Shown: positions 48,204 to 59,260, counted from the first letter of the stretch. The stretch: 64,000 bases of DNA from Stenopsyche tienmushanensis (GCA_008973525.1 WACJ01000550.1:1674001-1738000); one strand, 5' to 3'. A program made the numbers and translations. The notes: generated by a model from the letters alone, not told the origin.

Positions 48204-48440
48204 AAGAGCAATTCGGACATTGTATGCTGCCTTTTTACGATCAAGCCTGGAATGCGAACAAGGTCACAAAAACCATAAAACATATACGGTGAAACATCAA
48301 GTGACGTCAATGGTGGCTTAGAAAATTTAAATTGGGTAATAGAAATTTAAAGGATGCCTTCAGGTCAGGACGACAGTAAAAATTGAATAACGTGCTACCG
48401 AAGCTGTTAATTTAATCAAATCCTCAGTAAACCTCTTTAA
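48204..48440 (+). pseudogene. Mariner family 5, N-terminal scrap
   Basis: The frame from 48204 reads EEQFGHCMLPFYDQAWNANK, then, after two stops, RQWWLRKFKLGNRNLKDAFR and SGRQ. This follows the mariner DNA-binding region: an (R/F)HC-LLYEF-KG-NA start, a W(F/L)-KF--G---L-D strand and an RSGRP-type linker. No inverted termini or catalytic part were found. Residue differences from families 2 and 4 suggest a separate lineage. Confidence 0.7.
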
Positions 48441-50189
48441 AAAAAAATGATCTCTTACAGCTAAAATTTTAAAAATTAATAGTATTAAGTATTAAATTAA
48501 GCCATTGTTATAACTGATGTATAGGATATATTTTCTCCTATAATCCTCTCTTTATGACTAATAATATTTAAATCATTCGAACGATCGCCCCATTTCAACT
48601 CATTTTTATTCCTCATACTATCATTAGGTAGAGTTCGTTAAAAAAAACTCATTAATCTTATTTTAAGGATCATGTCATCAATTGACATCACGTAACCACA
48701 AAAAAATCGTATTGAATTATTATTTTCTTTAATCACAAATTTAGTTCAGTGATGTATATCTAAGGTATTAGAGGCTGGAAAGCACATTAGTTGCCATTTT
48801 GATAATTAGAGCCTATTTCGATTTCATCCCTCAGCTCCCTGGTGTTATCTTGGCAGTACGTGCGTCTTACAGGATGAAGTTCTTCTTCCTTGCTCCAATA
48901 ACATGATCCTTTCACTTTTTCATCAGCATCGACAATCTCTCGACCCAGTTTCCGTGGACTCGCATATAGCTCGAATCTTATCCGATGAAACTTTTAACTT
49001 CGGATTAGATATAATAAATTTTCGTACTTTTCCAAGTCGTTCTTTCGCACTACTTAGAGTTTCAGTATTTCAAAAGTTTTACACTAATTTACTTTTTAAT
49101 TTTGGAGAAGTTTGCTCGCAAATTCCGAGTAGCATTTTTTAGCACAATATAAAGAATTGCACTGCGACCTCGTGGTGGAAAAGCCTATTCTTGCGAAACA
49201 CCGTATTTAACTCGGCAAAATTTTCATAAAATATGGGTGGAACAATGAAATTATTAGCTGGCCGGTAATAGAAGACGGCTGGGTTATTATGCAATAAAAT
49301 GCAAATTTTACCGACTTCAAGCCGATTATTACAGCTAACAGGGAAAATGAAGTGGAAAACATTTGAGGAGCTAATAAAAGTATAAGCATAAAATTGCAGG
49401 GCGCTGTCTCTACAAGTTAAGAATTTACTTCAAAATAATTATCAAACGATGTAATATTTTTACTTCGCCTTTGAAATAAGTAAAAATTGATGCATATAAA
49501 CTATCCATTTATCAACAGTGATGTTTGTATGTGGCCGTGGCGAGTTTCCCAATTTCCAGCGGTTGGAGGTAAATCAAAGTGTAGAAGCGTTTCGCCATAA
49601 ATCTGTTTATATCGGCAAATTTCGGATCCGATGAAACATTTTATCTGAATCAAAGATTCATTAGTTTTGCGAACATTAATTACTGGCAACCTTCGTGACA
49701 TTGGCGGATGTCCTGGGTTATTTATCACCACCTGGTCTCAGGTGTATCCTCGTCTTCCACTGGCAACCGGAAACCTTGGGAGCATTTGTATTTCGCGCAA
49801 AACTCCTAAGGATTTGACTTCTTTCCTTCGAAAACAAGCAGGGCAGTTGTAGTCATCGTTTTGCTCTTAAATCTAATCAAAATTATTTTTATATGATCTT
49901 AAATACAATCATATCTATTTAAAATGTGAACTTTTAATTATCTTAATCTTAATCTTAAAAAATCCAAATGATACTTAAAAATAAATCTGCTGAAGATTGA
50001 TGATGATGATCATAGATCTTTGTTTAAGTATTCAAAATACAAGCATTATATATGTAATTTATTTTAACCTTTTGCGTAGTGGTCATATTTAAAATATTAA
50101 AAATTCTAGATGCTATATTTGCTTGTCCGCCACTTATCATCGTACAAATTTATTTTTCTGTCAGGACCGCCGCAACATGTATGAAGCTT
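48441..50189. other. No gene seen
   Basis: The frames at 48903-49142 and 49501-49852 are short and without motifs. No repeats recognised. Confidence 0.4.
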
Positions 50190-50450
50190 GTGCATAAATA
50201 AATAAACACTGTCGATAGCACACGATATTTGATAATTTCTTCAATTTAACATAGACAATACATTTGAAATCGATTCATTATATCATTCATACATCATTAT
50301 TAGTCGATAAATTTGGGTTAATGATCTATAGAATCGTACGGTGTACGCAAGATATTATCTCCGTCTCTGTTTCTTTCCAAACTCAAAATGCAAGACATTT
50401 TCGGTCTCTGTCTGTCTCTGAGCTAAAAGCGAAAAGTATGAAATATAGAA
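50190..50450 (-). repeat. Dispersed repeat R, inverted copy
   Basis: The reverse complement contains the CAGACAGAGACC-like segment, CCCAAATTTATCGACTAATA and TCGATTTCAA shared with the copies at 33050, 53325 and 63596. It also includes the adjacent CTATCGACAGTGTTTATTTA segment found in the 63.6-kb copy. Confidence 0.8.
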
Positions 50451-53324
50451 TTTTGATATATAGTATGTTGACTAGGCGATTTATTCAACATAGAAATATT
50501 TTTTAAAGTTTGATAAAGTATGATAGCGAGAGTGGGAGCCCACGGAGTCACGTATGTCGTGCGCGAGCGATAACATTCTTTACCATGGAAGTCCTAAATC
50601 CTGAACAAGTAATTTGCAGCAAAAAAATTAAATATATTTTTACTTTCTATAATATTGTTTATATCTTAAACTACAATTAAGAAGTTTTATTGGAAAATAA
50701 AAAAATTGTGAGCGATCGAAAATAAATTCGTGTTTTTAGCTACATTTTTTGTAGTTTTTTATTCATTAAATAAAAACTATTGAATATTTTTGGATAATTG
50801 TAGTCTATACGATGAAGACATTTATTATACACGTGTCTGCCAAATTTCATAAATAATGTTCATTTAGGGTTTATGGGAACACTTCCATGAGCTTGGAAAA
50901 AGTAGTTTCGGAAAAAACGCGTTTAAAGTCCCTCCTCTTCTCAGCTTCGCAAAGCGCAGCTTCTCCTCGTCGGTCTATAACTTTGCGAATTTCATTTATA
51001 TCGATTTGAAATTTACTAAACGAGTTCTTAAACATTGGTTCTTTCTGATACACGAAGAAAAAAAAAATTAACCAACAAGGTAGAAACGTCCCTTAATATA
51101 ATTACATTTTATTTCAAACAAAAATAGTTTTTAATGACGCCAAAATTGAGTTTTGTAAATTAAAATAAATTAATAGAATCAAAATCCATATTAATTTTTT
51201 TACTAAAAACACTTCCAATCAAAAGAAATGCAATCATTTCTTAGCCCAATTACCTCGCATAGTCCGGGCGTTTGCTTTATCCACTACTGATTAATGCTAT
51301 TTTTTATTATGAATTAAACAAAATGGTTGATTAGAGACTTATTTTAGATCATCAATATTATTTTCTTCCTGTTCAAATGCACTTTTTAATCGCTATCATG
51401 AATAATTCTTTTTGATTGCTTGTGCATTTTATGCGTATTTTTTATATTTATTAGCATAATAATCACATTAAATATAAATTGCTATGGCATATCATCTATT
51501 TAAATATGATATACAAAATTATTGCGGATTAAAGTATTATTTTTCTCATTATGTGGATATGGAATGCAGAACCCCTGCAGATTGGGACTCGACTATAGTT
51601 AGGATTGCCTCGTAAGCCCATTGATTTACAGTCGGTATTGACGGCCAGTAAACCTAGATACTTAGTTTCCTAGACTTTTTGTAAGCCACAAATCTCTAGA
51701 TAATATCCTGGCAGGCGTTCATGAAAATAAAGCGAGAGAAAATTCGAAAATTTTAATCTCGTGCTGGGGGAAGATCAGATCGCGTACCACGAGATAGTGG
51801 AGTTCAACTTGTTTACACGAATGTAAGAGATTAAAAAAAAAGATAATAAAAGGACGCCAAGAAACACAAAACGAATGCGGAATATTATTCTTTGAATGGT
51901 TTATTTTTTATTGCTTAATTTTTTTCAGTCTTGCTGCAACATTTTTATAAAATATTGTCTTGTATCTTACATTGCCACTACAGCTTTATAATATACAACT
52001 TCTGTATATTAAGGAGACCGAGAAATAATCACAAATGACGATCAATAAATGTAACGAGTAAATCTTAAATTTAATTCATAAAATACTATCCAACATTTTA
52101 TTTTTCTCATTTTTACTCTTCTGTTAATTTCTCATTAATATTGGTACAATAGAAATTATATTCTACAGGGAATCATCTAAAAAGCAAAAGGTAACGGATG
52201 TGTTATCCGGTGAATATAGGGGATGGGTTAAAAGTTCTAAGTTAAACCTCATTCGTTTTTATGTGATAATTTGCCAGTCACAATTTGTTGAAAAAAGGGC
52301 ATATTTTACACATGCAAAAAATAAATATTCAGATTATTGCTTTAGTGGGATGAGCGAATTAGATTACCCAAATTCATGACGCCTGACAACTAAGTATTGC
52401 TAATTTTAGGACGTTTCTAAGATCATAATATTGATTTTTTAACCCATCAATGACACTCATTACAACTTAAAAATCTCCATATGTATTTGCAATGTATTAA
52501 TAGCAATAGTTCAAAACAAATACATTATATTTGCAATTTTAATATTATAATGGTAGCAAAATAAGTGTTTCTTGAACCGTGTTGTACTACAAACTACTTG
52601 TAAAAGAGTTGTTCTCAATTGTTTGATTACTTTACGACCCCTCTAATACAAGGCGAAGCATAAACAAATAAATTGCTCAAAAGTTCAATTTGTTATATTG
52701 AGCCTTGTGATGTAATTTATTCAACCAAAATACGTTGACGGCTAAAAAATAATAATATAATTTTGTAAATCACCCCATAGATTTAATATCGACATTGAAC
52801 AAAACTTTTAATCGAGACACTATGTCGTTAATATGCTAAATTGTATTTTACTGACTTTACAATGAAATGTATCCTTGAGGGGCTAATGAATCAAAGCACG
52901 CTTTTAAGCAATAAGCATAAAAATACTCTGAAACATTGTGTAAAGTAACGACAATATCGTTTTTTTTTTATATATTGCAAAACCTTAATGATTATTAAAT
53001 CTTAAAATCGATAAACGGAATTTAAAAGATAATCATGGTGTACAAAGCATTCTTCGAATCCAGCTTTGATTTACAAAATATGAGAATTCCTATGAAAACA
53101 CCAACGATAGATTATAAACAATTAATACATTCAAACGATTTATTTATATATTAATGGTATATAATTTTTAACTAATCACTTTCTCAACAAATATTTCATC
53201 TAAATTACGAGAAAAATGAAAGAATTTGGTAAATTTTGTGAAAGATAGTACTGGAATAATCAATTAACTACATCAAAGTATTATCCCCATAAAGAGGTAA
53301 CACACAAAGTTGTGTCCGAATTCC
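50451..53324. other. No gene recognised
   Basis: At 50871-51053 (minus) a 60-codon frame (EIRKVIDRRGEAALCEAEKR, then RDFKRVFSETTFSKLMEVF) stands out as non-random in an AT-rich setting. It may be a remnant of a repeat protein, but I do not know the family. The rest is AT-rich. Confidence 0.35.
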
Positions 53325-53575
53325 AGTGATTCAGAAAGAGCATTCTAACACGTTGAGCTCAGAGACAGACAGAGACGCAGAGTGTCTTGCGCGTTGAGTT
53401 TAGAGAAAAACAAAGACGGAGAGATTATCTTGTAAGTTGGAGATTCTGAATGGGAGACAGAGACGGAGAGAGTATCTTGCGTATATCATAAGATCGTATA
53501 GATTATCAACCCAAATTTATGACCTAATAATGATGTGTGAATGATATAATAAATCGATTTCAAGTGTATTATTTA
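53325..53575 (+). repeat. Dispersed repeat R, copy 3
   Basis: It shares GAGACAGACAGAGAC, GTATAGATTATCAACCCAAA and TCGATTTCAAGTGT with the other copies. Here the GAGACAGAGACGGAGAG part is expanded two- to threefold. Confidence 0.8.
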
Positions 53576-54791
53576 TGTTTAATTCAGAAAATATTTATGC
53601 AGGATATTCATGAATTTCAGCTTAAATATTTGAATTTGTACAATTATTTTATGAATTATTATATAATTATTTTGAACAACCAAAAACGATTATCAACTTG
53701 CCAAATAAATAGCGAAATCTTATAATGAGGTTTAAAAATTCTTCAATGCTATAAAACAACAAACAATCATGATATTGTAATATAGGCTGAATGTCACACT
53801 CCGTTCATATTATTGAATGATGATGTGGAATTGTTTATAATTGTGTCTTTAGAATGAATAATAAATCAATTGGGTTGTGGACCTAATATTATACAAGATA
53901 CGGCAGGGAAACTACCTTATTTGAACCGCTCACCCTGAAGCAACAGTTATTCTGAGAAGGCTGCTAATAAAAAGTATCAATGAAATATATTTAAATGCTT
54001 GCTTTCAATTAAGGCTTAAAGAAAAATAAAATTGCTGTGCCAGAACAATGATGTAAATGTCAACAAGGGTGTTCTTCTCTTAGGGCTGTTTAGCCGTATT
54101 TAAGTCCTTCATCCTCCGAAATTAATACCATTGAATTTGGAGTGGGAGAAGTTAATTGACGAGGTAGTTTGAAGCGTTGATATGGAAAGTAAGCGATTAC
54201 AACCTCTTTCCCAAAGGTTGTACATCCCAGGGGCGGAGTATCCGAGAGGCTCTGCAAGACATCTTGTTAAGCGGTGCGGTTATGTACGTTCACGTTAGGA
54301 TATTTCCACACAAACTGTTCACGTTCCAGGGCTTCTCCGTAAATCCTCACATGTCATATATGACACCTACTTCATTTTGAATTCTAATGGCTCGATTCAT
54401 TCACGTCGTTTCTTTGTGTAAAGGCCCATTTATCAGCGAGCACACACAGCGCACATAGCGCACGTAGGGCACATTGCCCCAAATCCACGGCCTATTCGCA
54501 AGAATCCGACACAACAAGACCCATATTTTAAATACAACCTCGATGCGTACAAAAGTGGGCATGTTTCGAATCAAAGGAAATCGATAGATTTGTTCAATAA
54601 TCTAGATTCACATATATTAAGTTAGTCCATATTTTTCGATTGATTTCGAAAAATTGTATGATCAACCGATCATATGTCTCTCTACTCTAAAAAAACGTCA
54701 ACGTACCTTTTTAATTGTTTTTTTAAAATGTTTTAGAGGTCGCTACCGTGAGTCAAAAATTCAGAAAGAAAACGTTGTAAAGCCACTTAAC
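53576..54791. other. No gene; one diverged repeat
   Basis: Positions about 53892-53965 are the second copy of the CAGGGAAACT-CCTTAT repeat of 43860. The rest, including a GCGCAC-rich patch at 54440-54475, is unrecognised. Confidence 0.4.
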
Positions 54792-55326
54792 TACGGAATC
54801 CAATCCCGAGTCAAAATTTCCTGAGATTTAGGGATTGCATTAGATAATCCCGGGATCAGTCTCTGGATCCTGGGATCAGGATTTTCAATTGTTTAAGAAA
54901 TTACATTGATAAATTTGATCAAAAATTACTAATAAGTCTATTTGTTTAATATAAAAATAACTTGAAGATGAAAGAATTTTATTTATTTATTTATAAAACA
55001 CTAAAAAATTCAAATACTATTTTTAAAATATGCCCAAAGTAACATTAAAGCATCGAGTGTTTCTTCATTCAGTCTGGATCTGATTTTGGTAGCCAGGCAA
55101 CTTGCTGCTGAAAATTCACGCTCAGCTTCCACACTCGGTGGAGGTATCGTCATCAGATATTTAAATGCTAGTTCGAGTTTATGAATGCGTGAGCCCCCAT
55201 TTTCGTATAACACCATCAATGTGATTGATAAAATTTCTTTCTAAGACACGGACTAAAACTCGCAAAATTCCCGATTTTCCGACAAATTATTTATTTCCGT
55301 CGCTGCAAATGAATACTTATATATTA
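54792..55326 (-). mobile_element. hAT-A copy, left portion (split by Helitron)
   Basis: It starts TACGGAATCCAATCCCGAG, a one-base variant of the family terminus, and includes the dimerisation-domain frame at 55010-55219. It breaks at GAATACTTATATATTA. The element resumes at 58483. Confidence 0.87.
55010..55219 (-). pseudogene. hAT transposase C-terminal domain (third copy)
   Basis: A 69-codon frame with LAFKYLMTIPPPSVEAEREF, SAASCLATKIRSRLNEETLD and ALMLLWAYF. It is the same hATC dimerisation domain as at 15379-15621 with a few substitutions and ends at the same place, so the C-terminus is authentic. The N-terminal catalytic portion is absent in every copy of the window. Confidence 0.87.
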
Positions 55327-55476
55327 CTAGCGAATACCCGGCATGCGTTGCAATGCCACACTTAAAGATATAAAGTGTATGTATTTTAATTCAATTTATT
55401 GGAATAAACTTATATATTTTTAATTACACTGAAAAACGGGTATACCATTGCGCTTAGTAATTATTTGAAAGGTACA

Positions 55477-56005
55477 TTAAGATTTCAAATATATATCTTT
55501 TCCGATACTTCGAGTCTCCTGACGGACTCGTGGACGCGGAATAGCTGCCGGCGCCTTGGTGATGCTCCTTGTGAGTATCCTCCATTCAGTGCTGCCAATG
55601 TGCGATGTTGGGCTATGCATTTCCGTCGCTTCGTGGTAGATTGTTTGCACTTTTAGATTTTTTTGCTTGGTTATTGATGCCTTAATTTTCGATAAAATTG
55701 GTAGCCAAGTTCTGGGTATGCTAGTGCCGTCATCTTGTCCATTGAATGTGGAGTTTCTTCGCTTTTCGATTTCCATCACTTCTCTCGCAATTCGTTGCTA
55801 TGGTTTTTGTACCATCAAAATTGATGTGATGATCGTTCTTCATACCATGTTCGTGTACTGCGGATTTGTAATTCAATTCAAAGACTGCGTTCTGATGCAC
55901 TGTCATCCCGTAGGTGATATATCTATTGGTTTGTTTAATGTACAATATGATAGAGGCTGAGCATTCGATCTCGTAAGCTCCCTGAATTTCATTTTTCACT
56001 TTGTT
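55477..56005 (-). pseudogene. Penelope-like element GIY-YIG endonuclease fragment
   Basis: The minus strand from about 56000 reads EIQGAYEIECS, then YIKQTNRYIT, HQNAVFELNYKSAVHEHG and INFDGTKTIAT. After a frameshift it continues MEIEKRRNSTFNGQDDG and PRTWLPIL. This is the C-terminal GIY-YIG endonuclease domain of Penelope-like retroelements with its characteristic SAV-(A/E)H, INFD and TWLP endings. The GIY box is GAY and YIG is YIK, so catalytic residues are lost. The 3' part (about 55480-55690) has no known domain. The reverse transcriptase is absent. It lies within the Helitron on the same strand. Confidence 0.82.
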
Positions 56006-56089
56006 CTTTTTGTTGGACAGAAAACTTCCTATATTTTCTCCCGTCCCAAAGATTTAGAGAAATCCAGATAGAGACGCCTCAGACGTGCT

Positions 56090-56580
56090 CGGCGATCTCC
56101 GTCGTCGCGTCAAGGAAGCGACTTTATTTAGATGGCAGGAGAGGTGGTCTGCGTCGGTCGACGGCCGCCACCTCTCACTTTCTTCCTCTCGATCAGGCAC
56201 CGCCTGAGATGTCGCCGGATCGTCCCGGATCACTGGACGTCTCAGTTCCTCACAGGACACGGGCGATTTAGGGCCTCGTTGGTTAGGTTTGGGCTTTCAA
56301 CAACTTCGGAGTCTCCATGCGGAGATCCGTTCATGAACGCAGATCATGTTCTATGGACATTTTCGGGCATGGCGTCCGATCGCGAGGCGTTCCTTCGTTG
56401 TGTCAGTGGTCCGATTTCAGTCCGGTTGGACACCCAAACCTTGTGGTCTCTCTCTCTAATTTTAGGGCATTTAGGGCTTTTTGTAAAAGTTTTGGGGGAA
56501 CACGCATCCCCGGGGCTTTCTATGATTTCTATCGGGTCGTAGAGGCCCTTCCTTGCGACCGGTAGCGATTAGTGGGTTTG
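56090..56580 (+). pseudogene. LINE ORF2 C-terminus (R1/Jockey group)
   Basis: In two plus-strand frames: RWQERWSASVDGRHLSLFLP-like residues, then, after a frameshift, DHWTSQFLTGHGRFRASLVR, then SPCGDPFMNADHVLWTF and LWSLSLILGHL. The family pattern is W...W--S--GR, Q-LTGHG-F--YL-RF, then C--CG---T--HVL--C and a closing W-L. Only part of the cysteine/histidine cluster survives. The region is clearly GC-richer than its surroundings. It is opposite in orientation to the Helitron that contains it, so it was probably inserted or captured as a truncated copy. Confidence 0.8.
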
Positions 56581-56749
56581 CACCCTTTTTTTTCGGGGCC
56601 GCAAGTGAGACTCAAAGCTCTTCCCTACCCTATACAACATATATGTATCTATGTTATTATTTTCATTTATTTAATTTTTAAGCAGTTTTCATCTATATAT
56701 TAATTCTAGCCTAAGAATCTCAAAGTAAAATTAGAATATTTAGTTAGAT

Positions 56750-56763
56750 CCCCCCCCCCCCCC
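56750..56763. repeat. Poly-C tract
   Basis: Fourteen consecutive C residues, then ACCCCAC, inside the Helitron. This is a likely assembly or sequencing weak point. Confidence 0.9.
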
Positions 56764-56961
56764 ACCCCACAGAGCGCAAGTGACCGCAAGAAGTAGAGTA
56801 GGAGCGTGTCCTTGCAGACATGGAATTTTAATTTCATGATTTTGCACCATGCTGTGCACTTTGCTTGCGGACTGGCATGCCTCCGAATAGGGGGATCAAT
56901 CACACAGCTCGGGTCAGAGGAGGCTCCCCATGTTGTTTTTATATTGGTCCCAAAGATTATG

Positions 56962-57189
56962 CTTATGCCGTGCTAATGAAGTGCTTTTAGATTCATAGTA
57001 CTTTTCCATATGATGCGTACCGTCTGGCAAGAAATGATTTGGGCGCGAGCAGCCCAAATACAGCTATCCATGTGAGAAGCATGCACGCATACCCTGTGTT
57101 TTTCTGTTCTTTGTTGGTGCTCGTACTGGAAACTGCACACGTTTCAATTCGAATAGCATATCAGTCGGAATCATTAGGATACAGCCTCT
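56962..57189 (-). pseudogene. Helitron helicase, C-terminal motifs
   Basis: A 76-codon minus frame reads ILMIPTDMLFELKRVQFPVR, APTKNRKTQGMRACFSHG, one stop, LYLGCSRPNHFL. Family members have IPTD-PF-FKR-QFPVR, then A-T-NK-QGQ and FSHGQLYVA-SR, which are the late motifs of the Pif1-like helicase of Helitrons. The stop replaces the Q of FSHGQ. The frame continues to about 56962 (EKYYESKSTSLARHK). Upstream helicase motifs with the Walker box are not readable. This identifies the element independently of its ends and shows it descends from an autonomous Helitron. Confidence 0.85.
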
Positions 57190-57739
57190 TCTTGAAAATT
57201 TTCATTTCAAACTGTAGCTCTGATGATATTATTCATCATTTTTTTCACTAAAAACCTGGTACATTTGCTACATGTCGTGGCGGATTTATGTTTCGGTGAA
57301 GAATAATAGGCACGCCAATTTTCAGTGTTAAAATATCCAATTCAAAAATATTTTTATATAGAATAATCTATGCCTTTACATACAACTCATATCAAAAAAT
57401 CACTTTTTGAATTTTATCACGCTGATAAACATACCACATATTGAAAAACACTGTTTTGTTTAAATATATCAGTGCAGTAAGCTCTTTTGGAGGCACTACT
57501 AAAATTTCGTTTCAATCTATTAGCTGGTTTAAGAATTATATCAATTATACGAAGGAAGTAGAGTTTCACGAATTTCTTACGAAATCTTCCGCACTTTATG
57601 CGAAGATTAGCGCGGAACGGATAGGGTTAAATCATGCGTTAAATATTATACGCCACTGGCATAGATTGTAAAGTAAATATCGGACCGCATTTATTAAAAC
57701 TGATTTTAAGAATTTTATCTTTTAAAAAAAATATTTTGT

Positions 57740-58030
57740 AAAAAAGGTTGGCAATCACTGTCTAGAAAAAAAAACTATATTTCCAGATTTACAATTATAC
57801 ACAATCTAGAGACGATGGTAATATTTTGAGAATTGTATCTCCGTCTAAAAGTTGGTTATATGAAAAAACGGTTGGCAAACCCTGTCCAGAAAAATTCCAT
57901 ATTTCGAGGTTTACAACCGTACATAGCCCAAAGGCTATGGGAATATTTTGAGAATTTAATAATTCTCTAAAAGTTAGATTTTCTTAACATTCCCTTCTCA
58001 AATGTAAAAAAGGTGGCAACCCCTGTCTAA
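57740..58030. repeat. Three degenerate repeats of about 130 bp
   Basis: GGTTGGCAATCACTGTCTAG, GGTTGGCAAACCCTGTCCAG and GGTGGCAACCCCTGTCTA start three similar units near 57746, 57872 and 58010. The first two share a following ATATTTC, TTTACAA and ATATTTTGAGAATT order. Confidence 0.75.
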
Positions 58031-58129
58031 AACAGCGAATTAATTATTTAAGGTTCTAAAAATCAATAGGAACCTAAATTCTAATTTTTATTCAAGTCGG
58101 TTAAAAGGTTCACAAACAGTGACACGCGG

Positions 58130-58391
58130 CCGCGCCTCACTTCACCAGAACAAACTTGACTAAATGCTCCATACCGGGTATACTATTTCTGCCTGTCGGC
58201 ATAGTTGACTGAAGGCTTATTTTACCTTACCTAACCGGGCATGCCTTAACCGCCTCGCAGCCGCGCCTCACTTCACCAGAACAAACTTGACTAAATGCTC
58301 CATACCGGGCATGCTATAACTGCCTGTCGGCATAGTTGACTGAAGGCTTATTTTACCTTACCAAACCGGGCATGCCATTACCGCCTCTCGG
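58130..58391. repeat. Two-unit tandem repeat, period 131 bp
   Basis: CCGCGCCTCACTTCACCAGA starts each unit (58130 and 58261). Both include ACTAAATGCTCCATACCGGG, GCCTGTCGGCATAGTTGACT and a CCGGGCATGCC segment. It lies just inside the Helitron 5' end. Confidence 0.9.
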
Positions 58392-58482
58392 CATTGTTTA
58401 CCTTAGCAAAGCGAATCGGACGCCGGACAGAAATTGGACAGAAATGAGACATCCATGAGACATTGATTTTTATATATATAGA

Positions 58483-58620
58483 TAATACTTTGATGCGATT
58501 CGTAATTATATTACAGAGGAACACAAAAATTTTGAACTCCGTATCTATTATATTTCATATCGATATTCCCTTTATGAGAGTCGAGGTGTAGTAAATACAT
58601 CACCGATAGGGAAAGGTTAA
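58483..58620 (-). mobile_element. hAT-A copy, right portion (resumes after Helitron)
   Basis: It begins TAATACTTTGATGCGATTCG and follows the family consensus to GATAGGGAAAGGTTAA, then is truncated. Together with 54792-55326 it is one element split by the Helitron. Confidence 0.88.
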
Positions 58621-58803
58621 AACAAGTATACAGAAAGACTCACTACTTCACTACAGTCAAACCTTCCTTCCTTTCTTAATTCTTTCCTGTGAGTTCCCAT
58701 TGAGATTGAACCCTGCCCCGCATCAAACTTTAAATTCAGTCATTAGCAAGAAACCACTTGCATCGGCAGGAATTTATTAACTAGAAATATACTTTTTCCA
58801 GCT

Positions 58804-59260
58804 TGTCGCCATCATATAATGGAAATTATGTTAGAAACTGTAGTGAGTCAATCGCTCGGTCTGTCTAGTGCTCCTGATATCCGATTATTTAAAAGGTTTA
58901 AAAGAACTGGAACAAAATTGATCAAAGTTATTATAAAACATTAATTTATGATATCACATTCTCAAAAAATATAGGAACGGATTTCTTTTACTCTAAAACA
59001 ACTTCAAGTATATCAACCTCGAGATGACTATAAAGAGCTGCTGAATCTTTCCATCATATACTTGGGAGGAATTTCTGAAAGAGGAGTTTCATTTAAGAGG
59101 CTTGCTGATCTTCACCGTGCTAAATGGATGGCTAAGCTATGTATTGCTTGAAGATTTTCCTATTTAAACATTAGTTTAAACTGACGAAAAAGGAAGAGAA
59201 ACTAGTGAAAAATATATGTATTTTCAGTCATAATATATACAAAATGATTATAGATTGGTA
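58804..59260 (+). pseudogene. Orphan transposon-like protein (CRHHI...ARWMAK family)
   Basis: In one plus frame from 58804: CRHHIMEIMLETVV, then SSAPDIRLFKRFKRTGTKL, two stops, then YQPRDDYKELLNLSIIYLGG and LHRAKWMAKLCIA. In another frame after a shift: FKLTKKEEKLVKNICIF. From memory, uncharacterised proteins repeated in insect and cnidarian genomes show this same order (PCRHH-E, LF-RF, QPRDDYKELLEL--FLGG, HHARWMAK, FKLT-EE). They are presumed transposon-encoded; their chemistry is unknown to me. A pyrimidine-rich TACTTTTTCCAG at 58791-58802, directly before the first codon, looks like a splice acceptor. The copy is dead. Confidence 0.65.

Larger units (their letters stand above)
55327..58482 (-). 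mobile_element. Helitron (3156 bp) inserted in hAT-A
   Basis: On the minus strand it begins TCTATATATATAAAAATC and ends with a short hairpin (GGCAT...ATGCC), nine bases, then CTAG. 5'-TC, a 3' hairpin and CTRR are the canonical Helitron ends, and insertion is between A and T without duplication. Removing it restores the hAT-A consensus exactly. Inside, minus strand, is the C-terminal part of the Helitron helicase (56962-57189). A two-unit 131-bp tandem repeat lies near the 5' end. Between helicase and 3' end are a LINE fragment (opposite strand) and a Penelope-like endonuclease fragment. No Rep (HUH) domain was recognised, so it is non-autonomous now. Confidence 0.9.

Noticed and set aside
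49990..50015. GATGATGATGAT run as a LINE tail
   Set aside because: Unlike 45857-45930, no GGCC...GTGGAC segment precedes it; a plain microsatellite is enough.
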